From: Ricinus communis
Taxonomy: Eukaryota > Streptophyta > Magnoliopsida > Malpighiales > Euphorbiaceae
Assembly: GCF_019578655.1 (NCBI RefSeq)
Contig: NC_063261.1
Span: 11,726,446 to 11,790,445 of the forward strand
Direction of reading: 5' to 3'
DNA: 64,000 nt
How positions within the stretch are numbered: position 1 is the stretch's first letter; the number at the start of each line of letters is the position of its first letter. The notes under the pieces were generated by a model. It ran no database searches. It had not been told where the DNA came from and saw nothing but the letters and a program-made list of their open reading frames with translations. Below, piece after piece: positions 22,104 through 32,632 of this stretch. The translations under genes and the position numbers were made by a program.

Positions 22104-22466
22104 AGAGAGAAACAAAGATTGAAGAAGAAGATTTGAAAGAGAAAGAAAAAAAAAGAACATATGTTGTTGCTTCTCTTCAAAGCCACGATCTTTTGATGTT
22201 GATTGTTATTTCGCCATTAAAAGCTTTTACGCCATTCCCCCACGAGAAATCGGTTTGCTTCACTCACGGAAATGTAATTCTGCTCGAGCTATATATACAC
22301 ACACGTATTCCCACTGTCTTCTTCGCTTAGCTTCACCCGTCGTCGAAAATAGGAAACATCAAGTTAATCAAAGCTACACTCTCTGGCTACATTTTGCTGG
22401 GTACATGTCTACTCTAATTAGTGCATGCAATTTTAGACCCAATGGATTTTTTGGCTCTACAGTCAA
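22104..22466 (+). pseudogene. Second captured gene-like fragment (unidentified)
   Basis: The sequence looks like a host promoter and 5' leader: a TATATATA box (22289-22296), then CT-rich leader, then ATG at 22405 opening into MSTLISACNFRPNGFFGSTV, a serine/threonine-containing N-terminus resembling an organelle transit peptide. The frame runs on to 22573, into the region that also reads as the CCCH fragment on the other strand. I do not recognise the source gene. Confidence 0.4.
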
Positions 22467-22838
22467 TCAGAAAAACTGTGTAGAAAATGGGTTCTGCTTC
22501 AATCTTTTAGCAAAATCAACAAAAGGAGTACTAACTCTAGGAGAAGAAGAAGACTGTGTAGAAAATGGGTTGTGATTATTTGCAGGCCTTGAAATAGGAT
22601 TTAGCGGAGAAGGCAAAGGAGAAGAAAGGGTAGTTAAGGTGTTTGTTGAAAGTCCTAAATGAGTTTTGGCTTTAATAATCACATTATGCAAAAGGGTTTC
22701 AGAACCAAAAGCTAAAGATAACAAATCATTCTCATTTAGGTCTTGTATGAGGATATAACCCATGATTTTTGAGGCATTTTCTAGGTCTATACTCTTGATC
22801 TTTGACATAAGTATGTTTGTTGCTTCATAAGTATCCAT
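22467..22838 (-). pseudogene. Captured N-terminal fragment of a CCCH zinc-finger/RRM protein gene
   Basis: The 123-codon ORF starts MDTYEATNILMSKIKSIDLE and continues NASKIMGYILIQDLNENDLL, then LAFGSETLLHNVIIKAKTHL. This is the conserved N-terminus of plant CCCH zinc-finger proteins that also carry an RNA-recognition motif (Arabidopsis C3H22/C3H53-type). A serine/proline-rich stretch follows (SPLPSPLNPISRPANN). The zinc finger and RRM domains are absent: the ORF ends after a repeated NPFSTQ motif. A CT-rich leader upstream of the ATG (22839-22930) resembles a normal 5' UTR. It lies wholly inside the inverted-repeat element, so this is a captured fragment. Expression is unknown. Confidence 0.75.
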
Positions 22839-23213
22839 GGCGGTTCTGGTTTTCTTTTTCCCCTATTTTCTCTTTTTTTTTTTGGTTTCTTAAGAAAAAC
22901 AAAAAGACAAACAAAGAAAGGGAGTGCAGAGACAGTAAGATTGTGTTGTGTGGTTTATTATCCTTTTTCTCTTCTTTGTTTTCATAGGTCTGTCATTAAC
23001 ACCTCAGTCTGTGGAAATAACTCACAGATAATTGAACACCTTAGTTGTATTTAACAGAAGTTTCTTCTATTCTTCAGCTCCGTCATTAACAGGTCAAAAG
23101 AGGGGCTTAAGAATTTTGTTTGGCGAGATATTATGTGCAATTGGCTTAAAAAAATATAGAGGGTCAATCTGTACCCGAGGTTATACTTTAGGGGCAAATT
23201 TGAGCTTTTTCCC

Positions 23214-23761
23214 TTTTATAATCGTCTACAAACTTGTATCAACTTCTTGGACTAAACTTGATTTTGATAGGTCGAGGACCTAAATGACATTTTTGCCCTT
23301 CCTTAGGGCATATAAGTAGGCTTAAGTCTACATCTCCTTCACTTTATCCATTTTCCTTAGTTTTCTCTCAAAAGCCTTTCTCACTCTTTCTTTGATTTCT
23401 CACTCAATTCTTAACCAATTTCCACAAAATTAGTCCCAAAATGGCAAGCTCATCTTCTAGATTTGCTGGATGCACCTCGATTATATAAACTAGGAGTTTT
23501 CTGCCCCAATTCTTTGCCAAAATGATCCTGGAGTTATGAAGGGAGAGGAGATTCCTCTTCTAGCAAAATTGAACATCCATTGCGCTTTTCTAGTTGTCAG
23601 AGAGGTAATTTCTTAGCTTAAACTTCATTTTCTACAATTTAGAGTCTTGATTTACATGTTATTTGCTCGAAATGTTCGAAAATATTGAAAAATCAATAAA
23701 AGATTTAGAACCCTAACTTGTAGAGCCGATCTAGTGCAAATCAGCCATGCATTATAAGCTA
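23214..23761. other. Noncoding stretch with TATA-like box
   Basis: No coding region. GCATATAAGTAGG near 23308 and the CT-rich leader after it look like an LTR promoter and R region. A block near 23252-23300 resembles 21650-21710 in direct orientation (TGGACTAAA...ATTTTGATRGG...GGACCTAA). A TAGAGCCGATC motif is at 23725. Probably a fragment of an unassigned LTR. Confidence 0.35.
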
Positions 23762-24018
23762 ATTATGTAGCTACAATCTAAGGCAGTGAACCTATCAATG
23801 CAGACTAGCACTAATGGCGAGTATTAAGGTTGTATTCTCGAGAAAGGGTGATCCTAGAACTACTGTAGCGTTGTTTTGTTATCTAACCTTAACAAATCGA
23901 TGAAGTTGCTATTCTATTACTAGATGTAAGAAAGTGATTAATTAAATGTCAAACAGTCTGAAAGGATTTCATGAAACAATCAAAGGAAAAAGCAAACCCA
24001 AGGGGACCTAAGCTAGTT
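23762..24018 (-). mobile_element. Athila-like LTR fragment
   Basis: The fragment matches the left ends of the element 1 LTRs (CTACAATCTAAGGCAGTG, AGCACTAATGGCGAGTAT, then GGGGACCTAAGCTAGTTA) for about 250 bases. It stops where gag of the chromodomain element begins. The fused ORF 23971-24273 starts in this LTR and runs on into gag. Confidence 0.8.
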
Positions 24019-24273
24019 AATAGGTTTCACAGTGGGGAGTGTTGGGGACCAAGGCAGATACTTTGTTTTTACTGTGGTAAGCCGGGGCATATAGCCAGAG
24101 ATTGTTGGAGTAAAAATCGAGCTAGTGCAAGTCAAGTTTCAAGACATAGCAGCATAGGTGAAAATATGACTCAAGGAGGAGTAAGTAGAGGAAGAGGTAG
24201 AGGAATGGGACGAGGAGGTTCTAACATGGTACAGGCTGGACAGATAGGCCAACCTCAGCAATCGCTGCCCTAA
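24019..24273 (+). pseudogene. Chromovirus gag C-terminus with zinc knuckle
   Basis: CFYCGKPGHIARDCW (C-x2-C-x4-H-x4-C) at about 24064-24108 is followed by a glycine/arginine-rich RGRGRGMGRGG tail. The zinc knuckle binds genomic RNA during packaging. The first 17 codons of the open frame (23971-24021) come from the adjacent Athila LTR, so the capsid domain is gone. TAA at 24271 separates it from the protease in the same frame. Confidence 0.8.
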
Positions 24274-24279
24274 GCTAGA

Positions 24280-24666
24280 GTGTATGCAGTGACAAGACAG
24301 GAAGCACCTTCTACAACTGATATTGTGACTGGTAAAACCTCTATTTATGGTTTTGATGCTTATACGTTAATTGATCCAGGATCAACATGTTCATTCATTT
24401 CATATGAATTTGCATTTAAAAACCACAACGATATAGAAACCTTGGGGTATAACATTTGTGTATCAATGCCTACTGGGGGTACTGTAATTGTAGATAAGAT
24501 TGTCAAAACTTGTCCTGTGATCATAAATGGGAACACATTGTATGCAGATCTAGTAGTGATAAAACTTAAGGAATTTGATGTTATTTTAGGAATGGATTGG
24601 CTATCTAAGAATCATGCTCTAGTAGATTGTCACACAAAAGAAGTGGTTATTGAGACCTCAGAATAG
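24280..24666 (+). pseudogene. Chromovirus aspartic protease
   Basis: 128 codons in frame with gag. The active-site region TLIDPGSTCSFIS has D-P-G-S where D-T/S-G is usual, so activity is doubtful. The domain ends with FDVILGMDWLSKNHALVDC, the flap and hydrophobic G-M-D-W-L block of gypsy proteases. TAG at 24664 interrupts the polyprotein before RT. Confidence 0.8.
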
Positions 24667-24681
24667 AGAAAAATAGTTTTT

Positions 24682-25960
24682 GTGGGTGAAAGAAATATTG
24701 TTTCAACTTGTTTAATTTCGGTTACTGCTACTTTTCATTTAATTAAAAAGGGTTGTGAAGCTTATTTGGCTAATGTGGTGGATGTATCCAAAGTTAGTCC
24801 AGGAGTAATGAATATTCCAGTAGTGAAGGAATTTGCAAATGTATTTCCAGAAGAACTACCGGGTTTACCTCCACATCGAGAGACAGACTTTGTGATAGAA
24901 ACTATACCTGGAGAACCACCAATATCAATTGCACCATATAGAATGACACCCTTAGAATTGAAAGAATTAAAGAAGCAATTGGAAGAATTATTAGAAAAAG
25001 GGTTTATTAGACCGAGTACTTCACCCTGGGGAGCTCCAGTATTGTTTGTAAAGAAAAAGGATGGCAATTTAAGATTGTGTATTGATTACAGGCAGTTAAA
25101 TCGTTTTACCATAAAGAACAAATATCCTTTGCCACGGATTGATGACTTATTAGACCAGTTAAAAGGAGCAACTGTATTCTCCAAGATTGATTTAAGGTAT
25201 GGATATTAGCAATTGAGAATTGCAGAGGCACACATACCAAAGACTGCATTTAGAACACGATATGGGCATTATGAATTTATTGTGATGCCATTTGGACTAA
25301 CAAATGCACCTGCTGCTTTTATGTCTTTAATGAACAAAATATTTCAGAGGTATCTAGATCGTTTTGTCATTATGTTTATCGATGATATATTGATTTATTC
25401 TGAAACTTGAGAGTAGCATGAAGAACATTTGAGAATAGTGTTGCAGATTTTGAGAGAAAAGCAGCTTTATGCAAAATTTAATAAATGTGAGTTCTGGCTG
25501 GAAGAAATTGCATTTTTGGGGCATATTGTTTCCAAAAATGGTGTACAACCTAATTCTTCGAAGATCGTAGCCGTAAAGGAGTGGGATTCCCCTAAAAATG
25601 TATCAGAAGTTTTTTAGGATTAGCTGGATATTATAGGAGATTTGTTGAAGGATTTTCAATCATTGCTAAACCATTAACAAACTTGCTGAAGAAGAATGTC
25701 ATATTTAAATAGGATTCTAAAGGTGAGAAAAGTTTTGAAGAATTGAACAAAAGACTTATTTATGCACCAGTTCTAACCTTACCATCAAGAAGTGGTGGAT
25801 ATGTAATTTTTACAGATCCATCACAACAGGGATTGGGGTGTGTGTTAATGCAAAATGAAAAAGTCATTGCTTATGCTTCTCGACAATTAAGGAGTCATGA
25901 ACTGAATTATCCGACTCATGATTTAGAATTGGCAGCAATTGTGCATGCTCTAAAAACCTG
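24682..25960 (+). pseudogene. Chromovirus reverse transcriptase-RNase H
   Basis: 24682-25209 has [20 protein letters not shown] and [19 protein letters not shown]. Stop codons fall at 25207 (where Y-G-Y-H-Q is expected), 25408 and 25615. The catalytic motif FIDDILIYS is at about 25374-25400, and [12 protein letters not shown] follows. A frameshift near 25615 moves the thumb/RNase H part to another frame, with [17 protein letters not shown] (RNase H) from 25803. Close to full length but with at least three stops and two frameshifts. Confidence 0.85.
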
Positions 25961-27717
25961 AGGCATTATTTGTATGGAGAAACATTTCAAATTTTCACTG
26001 ACCATAAAAGTCTGAAATATATCCCAACACAAAAAGAGTTAAACTTAAGACAAAGAAGGTGGATGGAGTTGTTAAAGGGTTATAATTGTACTATAGATTA
26101 CCATCCGGGAAAAGCCAACAAAGTTGCTAATGCTTTGAGTAAGAAAACCATTGTGAGAAGTGTTGGAATGACTTTTCATGCAATACAATCATTAATAGAG
26201 CTTAGAACATTGCATGTAGAAATTGCACTTCGGAATGATATACTTCTTGCAAGTATGCATGTCAAGCCTTTATTGGACAGTAAAATTCAAGAAAGGTAGA
26301 TAAATGATCCATATTTAAGAAAAATGAAGGATAAAGTACAACAAGGAATGAATGAACAGTTTGCGTTGAGAAACGATGGGATGCTGTTGATTAATGGACG
26401 TATTTGTGTTCCAAATATAAGAGAATTGAAAGAAGAAATTCTAAATGAAGCCCATTATGCACCATACGCAATGCATCCGTGAAGTACTAAAATGTACAGG
26501 GATTTACGATCTTTTTATTGGTGGCCTACAATGAAGAAAGATACAGTTGAATGTGTAGCAAAATGTTTGACATGTCAACAAGTAAAAGCTGAACATCAGG
26601 CACCAGCTGGTAAGCTTCATCCATTGTCTATCCCAGAGTCAAAATGGGAAAAAATAACGATGGATTTTGTTCTAGGATTGCCTCGAACCTTTAGGAAGCA
26701 TGATGCCATATAGGTAATTATTGATCGACTTACGAAATCAGCTCATTTTCTACCTGTGAAACAAAGTGATTCACTAGACAAATTGGCAGGAATATATGTG
26801 TCAGAAATTGTAAGATTACATGGAGTGCCAACATCAATTGTGTTAGACAGAGATCCACGGTTTACATCTCATTTTTGGGGAAGTTTGCAAATAGCTTTAG
26901 GGAAAAAATTACATTTGAGTACAGCATTCACCCCCAGACAGATGGACAATCAGAGAGGACAATTCAAATATTAGAAGATATGTTAAGAGCTTGTATGCTT
27001 GAATTTAAAGGGAATTGGGATGAGCACTTACCATTGATTGAATTTGCTTATAATAACAGTTATCATTCGAGTATCGGTATGGCTCCATATGAAGCTCTAT
27101 ATGGCAGAAGATGTAGAAGTCCTGTTTGTTGGGATATGGATGGGTCACGACAATTAGAAGGTCCTAAATTGATACAAGAAACTGTAGACAATATTCAAAT
27201 AGTCAAAAAATGTTTAAAGGCTGCACAAGACAGACAAAAGAGTTATGTGGACAAGCATAGAAGTGAGATGGAGTATGAAGTGGGTGAAAAAGTATTTTTG
27301 AGAGTGTCACCATGGAAGGGCATTATACAGTTTGGCAAGCAAGGAAAATTAAGTCTGAGGTACATTGGCCCTTATGAGATATTGGAAAGAGTTGGTCCCT
27401 TAGCTTATCGGTTAGCACTTCCACAGGAATTATCGCAAATACATGACGTGTTCCATGTTTCCATGTTAAGAAGATATAGATCTTATCCTAGCCATATAGT
27501 ACAAGAGTCAGAAATACAATTAACTGAAGATTTAAGTTATAAAGAAGAGCCTGTTGGAATTCTTGATAGGCAGGTAAAGAAGTTACTTAACAAAGAAATT
27601 CCAATAGTAAAGGTTAAGTGGAGTCGACATTCACCAAAAGAAGCTACATGGGAAGTGGAAAAAGACATGAGAGTTCAATACCTTTACTTATTTTCTGAGA
27701 ATGGTGAGTCACTTTAA
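25961..27717 (+). pseudogene. Chromovirus RNase H end, integrase and chromodomain
   Basis: 25970-26299 completes RNase H ([20 protein letters not shown]). Integrase follows: the HHCC region with C-L-T-C-Q-Q near 26565, the core D in ITMDFVLGLP, D in SIVLDRDPRFTSHFW, and E in SERTIQILEDML. A frameshift near 26945 joins the 26756 and 26875 frames; stops at 26297, 26480 and 26710. The last part (about 27545-27690) has the chromodomain-like EEPVGILDRQVKKL...VKVKWSRHSPKEATWE, which in active elements guides insertion into heterochromatin. The 280-codon C-terminal ORF is the longest intact piece of this element. Confidence 0.85.
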
Positions 27718-27734
27718 TTTCGAGGACGAAATTC

Positions 27735-27752
27735 TTTAAGGTGGGAAGAAAA
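27735..27752 (+). promoter_or_regulatory. Chromovirus polypurine tract
   Basis: TTAAGGTGGGAAGAAAA ends directly before the LTR start TGTAATGCCC at 27753. Confidence 0.75.
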
Positions 27753-29263
27753 TGTAATGCCCACCTAATGCATTTACATTTATTTTTATAACATGCATAT
27801 CATATAGATATGAGAAATGCATGAGATATGTATAGTATTAGTGCTAATGTTAAACAGAAGAATATTATAAATGTTATAATTAAGTCCATAATAAGAATTA
27901 GAAAGTTAAGGGATTGAGTTGATTAATGACAAAAAATTAAGGGGTTAATCGAACCTAAAAAAAATATTATTAATATGATAGAAAAGGGGAAGAAGAAAGA
28001 AAAGGTGGTAGTTCTTCTTCCTTCTTCTTCTTCTTTCTTTCTTCTTCTTCTTCTTCAAAAAAAAAAAAGAAAACTGAATTTTCAAGTGGAATTTGGAGGT
28101 TTAGAATCCATTTTTGATCTTAATCTTCATCTCAAAGGCTTTAGAGGTTTATTTGGTAAGTAATTTTAATATTTTGTTAAATTGAGTTAGGGTTTAGAAG
28201 ACATAGAATTCGAGTTCTAAAGACCTAGTTTTTCAGTCTTATTGTTTTGATCATATCTTGAGCTAGGAAGCTTTAAATTGAGTGTTCTTTAATGATATAG
28301 AAACTTTAAAGAGTCATATAAAACTTTTATTTGTTTAGATTGATCTGAATCAGACTCTATGTTAGTATAATAAGAGAATACATTTTATTGTTCAGTTTCC
28401 ATCTTTGGTCTGCGTAAGGTGGATTGTTTTGTACGGATATTTCTCTATACACCTCCAATTGAAACAAAATCAGTTTTAAATTATATTAGACACATAAGGT
28501 TAGTGATTTGGAAAGTTTCATTATGAAATTTTTTGTATAGAAGTTTTGGTGGATTTTTAAATTCACCATATTAATTCTGTCATAGTTGGCAGCCACACAT
28601 ATGTAGAGAGTTTAGTGATGTTATCATGCTATATGAAATTCTATTAACTTTGGGTGTTTAAAAATAAGTGAATTATGATCTATTTCAGATAAACCAATTT
28701 GGAATGAGGGTGACACCCAAGTAAGCTCAAGCAAAGGTAAGGGAGCAACAAAGGTAAGTGAATAACTTAATGTTCTATATGAATGTTGAATGGTGAATTC
28801 GAGTGTCCTGTTAAAATGTGAATAGTATATTTGATTTAGCCATATTTGGAGTTTTATAACTCCAAATGGAGTGCTACTTATTGCTATAGAAAATTGAAAA
28901 TGTAGTTTATAAATGTTATGGAAATAGAGGAAGCTTGATTTTGCTGTTTTGATGGCCAATCTGGATCATACTTTCTGTTGCTTAATTTTATTGATAGCTT
29001 GACCATGGTAGAATATTTTTGATGTTTCTCTTTCTATACACATCCATTTGATGTAAAATTAGTTTCAAATTAATCTAGACTTATAATATTACTGATCTGG
29101 AGAATATGGTTTTGGAATTCCTAATGTGGAATTTTTGGTGTATTTGTGAATGCACACTATTAAATCTGCCATGTTGGAATATTTTTGGTATATCATAGGT
29201 ATTATTATGGTTTCTTATATATTATGGAGATATTAGTTATTTAAATGGTATATATATATATAT
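27753..29263 (+). repeat. Chromovirus 3' LTR, first part
   Basis: Starts TGTAATGCCC after the polypurine tract. It contains a CTT/CTTC microsatellite (28014-28056) and two similar internal blocks (28430-28560 and 29020-29150), an internal duplication within the LTR. It ends in a TA repeat (29249-29263) where the pararetrovirus begins; the rest is at 37147-37850. Confidence 0.7.
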
Positions 29264-29325
29264 CATCTGAGGATCCTGCACATCAGAAACTTGTTGATCT
29301 ATCTTTTGTTTCTCTATCTTGGTAT
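29264..29325 (+). repeat. Terminal repeat of the pararetrovirus, left copy
   Basis: Begins CATCTGAGGATCCTGCACAT and ends CTTGGTAT. It differs at one base from 37085-37146 (G at 29309 versus A at 37130). The repeat runs up to the first bases of the primer site, where the right copy ends and TA repeat begins. Confidence 0.9.
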
Positions 29326-29332
29326 CAGAGCC
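29320..29332 (+). other. Viral primer-binding site, initiator tRNA-Met
   Basis: TGGTATCAGAGCC is complementary to the 3' end of plant initiator tRNA-Met. This is the conserved primer site and conventional origin of caulimovirid maps. About 190 bases of leader follow before the first ATG at 29521. Confidence 0.9.
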
Positions 29333-29520
29333 AATTGAGTTCCGGGAAAGAAACATCATCTGCATAAAGAAGATTTTAAACTCATTTTAATCTGCATCAT
29401 ATCACTGATAAACAAACACTGTTCATTTATGTACAGTAGTAAGTCATGTATGGTGTAAGGGTAGTAAAACTGGTGGCTTGGTTCATGTTTGTTTAGAAAG
29501 TTATTTTGGTTTATTTTAAA

Positions 29521-30360
29521 ATGAATTTAGAACCATTTTTCTGTAGATCTTCTTCTTTCTCAAACTCTTCTACCTCTGAGTCTTCAAGATACAAAGGTTT
29601 AGTAAATAGTGAAGAAACCACTATTGAAGATTTTACAAAGCATATTGATGATTGGGAAATACCCAAAGTTCAAAAGAAATAAATTTATGAGTATTCAAAG
29701 TTTCCTCTCTTCAAAACTGATTTTACTATCAAAACTGAAGAAAGAGATATTTAGATTTCAAAGCTTTTTGAAGAAATTTATCTTTTAAATCTAAAGACCC
29801 TCCATAAGCATAAAGAAAAAGACTATAAGTATATCCATATAGGCCTTGTCCAGGTAGGAATAAAGCCCCTTACCAGAGAAGATTTAGATACTTCCATCTT
29901 AGCAGTCCTTAGAGATGCTAGGTTTACAAATTTTTATGATTCTTTATTAGGTACTGTTGAGTCGAGCCTCAATAAAGGACCAATTTCTTTCAATTGTTTT
30001 CCAAACATTAAAATTTCATTAAATGATAAAAATGTTTTAAAGAGCATTGTTCTTCAAATAAAGACACATAATTACAAAATGCTTGAAGGATCTATTCCAA
30101 TAGCATTGATTTTCAAAATACATTACAAAGCCATGATTTCTGCTTTTGGTTCAAAACACAAGCTCCATTCACCAAAAGGAGAAACTTTATTCCTACAAAT
30201 AGATCTCTCCAAATCCAACGCAACTATTCCAAAAACCATTCAATGGAAAGACATCACTCTTCCAAAAGAATGGATTCTTGAAGGTGCAACCCAACCTGAA
30301 TCACCAAAGCAAACAGAACCAAATACAAATCTCAAAAATATAACCTAGTTTCCAGATGGA
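29521..30360 (+). pseudogene. Pararetrovirus movement protein region
   Basis: The frame from ATG 29521 has stops near 29680, 29753 and 30346. The conceptual product has the 30K-superfamily look: YIHIGLVQVGIKPLTRE, then DTSILAVLRDARF, then a conserved SLLGTVESSLNKGPISFNCF segment and GSIPIALIFKIHYKAM. In the family this protein lets virus pass through plasmodesmata. 30079-30348 is the longest uninterrupted part. The third stop may separate the movement domain from the region before the coat protein, or may be decay. Confidence 0.8.
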
Positions 30361-31394
30361 AAAGTAAAGCTTACATTCAACAGGAAATCAACCTCTTCTA
30401 GATTTTATGATGATGATTCTTCAACATCGACCATAGATATTGGAAGGGTATCAAAAATACTTTTTATTATTTATGCTCCTTACAAAGAACCAACTCCATC
30501 TCAAACACAACCCAGATTTTCAACATCTGATATACCAAGCTCAAACAATATACTATAGAATGTTGATTACCAAAGCAATATCCCTATACCAGTCTACAAT
30601 GAACCAAAGAAAGAAGATGAGGATATGGAAATAGTCTCTACCCCCTCTTCACCATCACCTTCTGCAATAACACAAAATCTAGAAGTAGAGATCAACATGA
30701 TTTCAAAAGATTTTCAAATTGATAAAAAGCTTTTACATGAAGATTTCTATTCAAAGAAAAACCATTCTAAAAAACTTTGGTTTTTTAAGAATTTTTTACA
30801 AGAAAAAGACAGTATTCAAGAAAGATACTATCAATTTTGCATTCAAAACAAAGTCCAAATCAAATTTTTTGATTGGTTTCAGATTTATTGCAAAGAAAAT
30901 AGTATTCTTTATCCCTTCAAAAAAGCTTATTAGTCCCATCATCCTTTGTAAGAAACAAGGCTCCAGAGTGGAAGGTCGGGGAAAACCAAACCATCCAGTC
31001 TGAACATCCTCCTCTTAGGAAGATAACTATTCCTTATGGAGAGAATGAAATAGAGGCTACACCTTACAAATTGATAGGAGAAGATCTTGAGAAGAATGTC
31101 AAGAATATTGTTCAGCAGAACAATTTCTCAAATACCTATCTTAACACAATAGGGAAGTAGCTTGTTAGGATAGAAAGCCAGATCCAAAAACCTCCTATAG
31201 TCTTCACCTCTCCAATCTCTAACACTGAACATCCAAAAGAGACAAGCTAATCAGAAAAGCTTAAAAATCCAGTGTTCAAACCTTACCAAATCTCAAAGCC
31301 TAGCCAAGACCAATTTCAAAAGCAAACTGAGTTTGCTAGAGCAGTCAGAGAATAACTTAGCAAATTAGCAACCTCTGAGTCTTCCAAAGATCTA
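30361..31394 (+). pseudogene. Pararetrovirus polyprotein region between movement and coat proteins
   Basis: Broken open stretches (30440-30634, 30625-30933, then other frames) lie here. The product is rich in Ser/Pro and then Lys/Phe (KLLHEDFYSKKNHSKKLWFF). The equivalent region in related viruses is poorly conserved. There are frame changes near 30630 and after 30930. I assign no function. Confidence 0.55.
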
Positions 31395-32630
31395 GTGCCA
31401 GATACTCCTCAAAGTAGTAGGAATATCAGTGCTATAGATCAAGCCCATTGCGATGAATCCAATGATTTAGAGCTTGAAAGTGTCATTGACAAACCCTCCA
31501 ACATTAACAGATTGGGATGGCAAGCCCTTAGATTGACCTGGCATACTCCTAGGAATACTGCCCCAGATCTAGGAATAGAAAATAGGAACAATATCCTAAC
31601 CCAATCTAGATTCAATGCCTCCTCCGTCTATGAATGGAACATAGATGGAATGTCAGAATACAATATTCTTGGTCTCTTACAACAAATGACCATGGCAGCC
31701 AATGCTTACAAAACCCAAAGCGGTACCTCTGATAGAGCCATTGTCGAACTCCTCATAGCTGGATTTTCTGGCCAGCTTAAAGGATGGTGGGATTACCATC
31801 TCACACAAGCACAACAGCTCCAAATCCTAGGTGCCATCCAAAACACAATAGAAGGGACCCCCATCTTAGATGAACTAGGAAATCCAATTGAGGATGCTGT
31901 GTCAACCTTAATCCTAACGATTTTCCTCCACTTCATAGGAGACCCTTCTCTTCTGAAAGATAAGAATGCTGAGCTCCTTAGCAATCTAACCTGTAAAAAG
32001 CTTAGTAATTTCCAAGCCTACAAAGACACCTTCCTGACCAGAGTCATGCTTAGGGAAGATTCAAGCCAACCTTTCTGGAAAGAAAAATTCTTAGCTGGTT
32101 TACCTAAGATACTAGGTGAAAGAGTTAGGAATACCATAAGAGAAGCCCATAATGGCCAGATCCCTTATGATTTCTACACTTATGGTGAATTAGTGAGCCT
32201 TACCCAGAAAGAAGGATTAAAAATATGCTAGTACCTTAAACTTCAAAGGCAACTCAAACGGGAAATGAAGAAGACTAGGCAAGAACTAGGTAGTTTTTGT
32301 AACCAGTTTGAGTATAATCCCATAGAGCCTCCCCCTACTTGTAAAGGAAAATGCAAAGAAGATTTTTCCAAATCTTTTAAGAAAAAACATTTTTTCAAAA
32401 ATAGAAGGACTCCAAAAAACAAAGAGAATTTCTACAAAAAGCCATCCTCTTCAAAATTTCCAAAACAAAGTTCCAAAAAGATTTTAGCAAAATTACTTGC
32501 TATAAGTGTGGCAAAAAGGGCCATACTTCAAAGTATTGTAAGTTTTCTAAAAAACTCCATGAACTTCAAATAGAAGATGAAATTTTAAGCAAAATTTCAG
32601 CTCTTCTTATTGATTCCTCTTAATCAGAAT
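31395..32630 (+). pseudogene. Pararetrovirus coat-protein region with zinc knuckle
   Basis: A 278-codon open stretch (31395-32231) has the Gag/capsid-like block RAIVELLIAGFSGQLKGWWD and FLTRVMLREDSSQPFWKEKF. A TAG at 32229 interrupts it, and a lysine-rich segment continues in frame (32265-32480). The zinc knuckle CYKCGKKGHTSKYC (C-x2-C-x4-H-x4-C) near 32498-32539 is in a different frame, so there is a frameshift near 32480. A stop in the new frame lies at 32621. The capsid packages viral DNA. Confidence 0.8.
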
Positions 32631-32632
32631 TT

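Larger units (their letters stand above)
21736..23213. mobile_element. Pack-MULE-like element with long terminal inverted repeats
   Basis: The two ends are long inverted repeats of about 280 bp, roughly 88% identical by eye: 21736-21965 plus 22050-22103 at the left, 22935-23213 at the right. Termini are GGGAAAAGGCTCAAA and TTTGAGCTTTTTCCC. The left arm has an extra ~85 bp that partly duplicates TIR sequence. No transposase is present. The interior carries a first-exon fragment of a CCCH zinc-finger gene on the - strand and a second gene-like fragment on the + strand. Long inverted repeats plus captured gene pieces fit a Mutator-like element. The flanking 9-mers TTCTATATA and TTTTATAAT agree at only 6 of 9 bases, so the target duplication is unproven. 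Confidence 0.7.
24019..29263 (+). mobile_element. 5'-truncated chromodomain Ty3/gypsy element (chromovirus)
   Basis: In order: gag C-terminus with zinc knuckle, protease, RT, RNase H, integrase, chromodomain-like tail, polypurine tract (27735-27752), then 3' LTR from 27753. The 5' LTR and most of gag are missing. The LTR is split by the pararetrovirus and resumes at 37147. The order protease-RT-RNase H-integrase-chromodomain and the FEDEIL-like end fit the Tekay/Del group; the clade is inference. Confidence 0.85.

Noticed and set aside
21727..23222. 9-bp target-site duplication of the Pack-MULE-like element
   Set aside because: TTCTATATA and TTTTATAAT agree at only 6 of 9 AT-rich positions, which is not above chance here.
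24762..25067. 101-codon - strand ORF opposite the chromovirus RT
   Set aside because: Antisense shadow of a strongly supported RT coding region.
28012..28070. CTT/GAA runs as regulatory GAGA-type elements
   Set aside because: Simple-sequence repeats typical of AT-rich plant DNA; nothing else supports a regulatory role.
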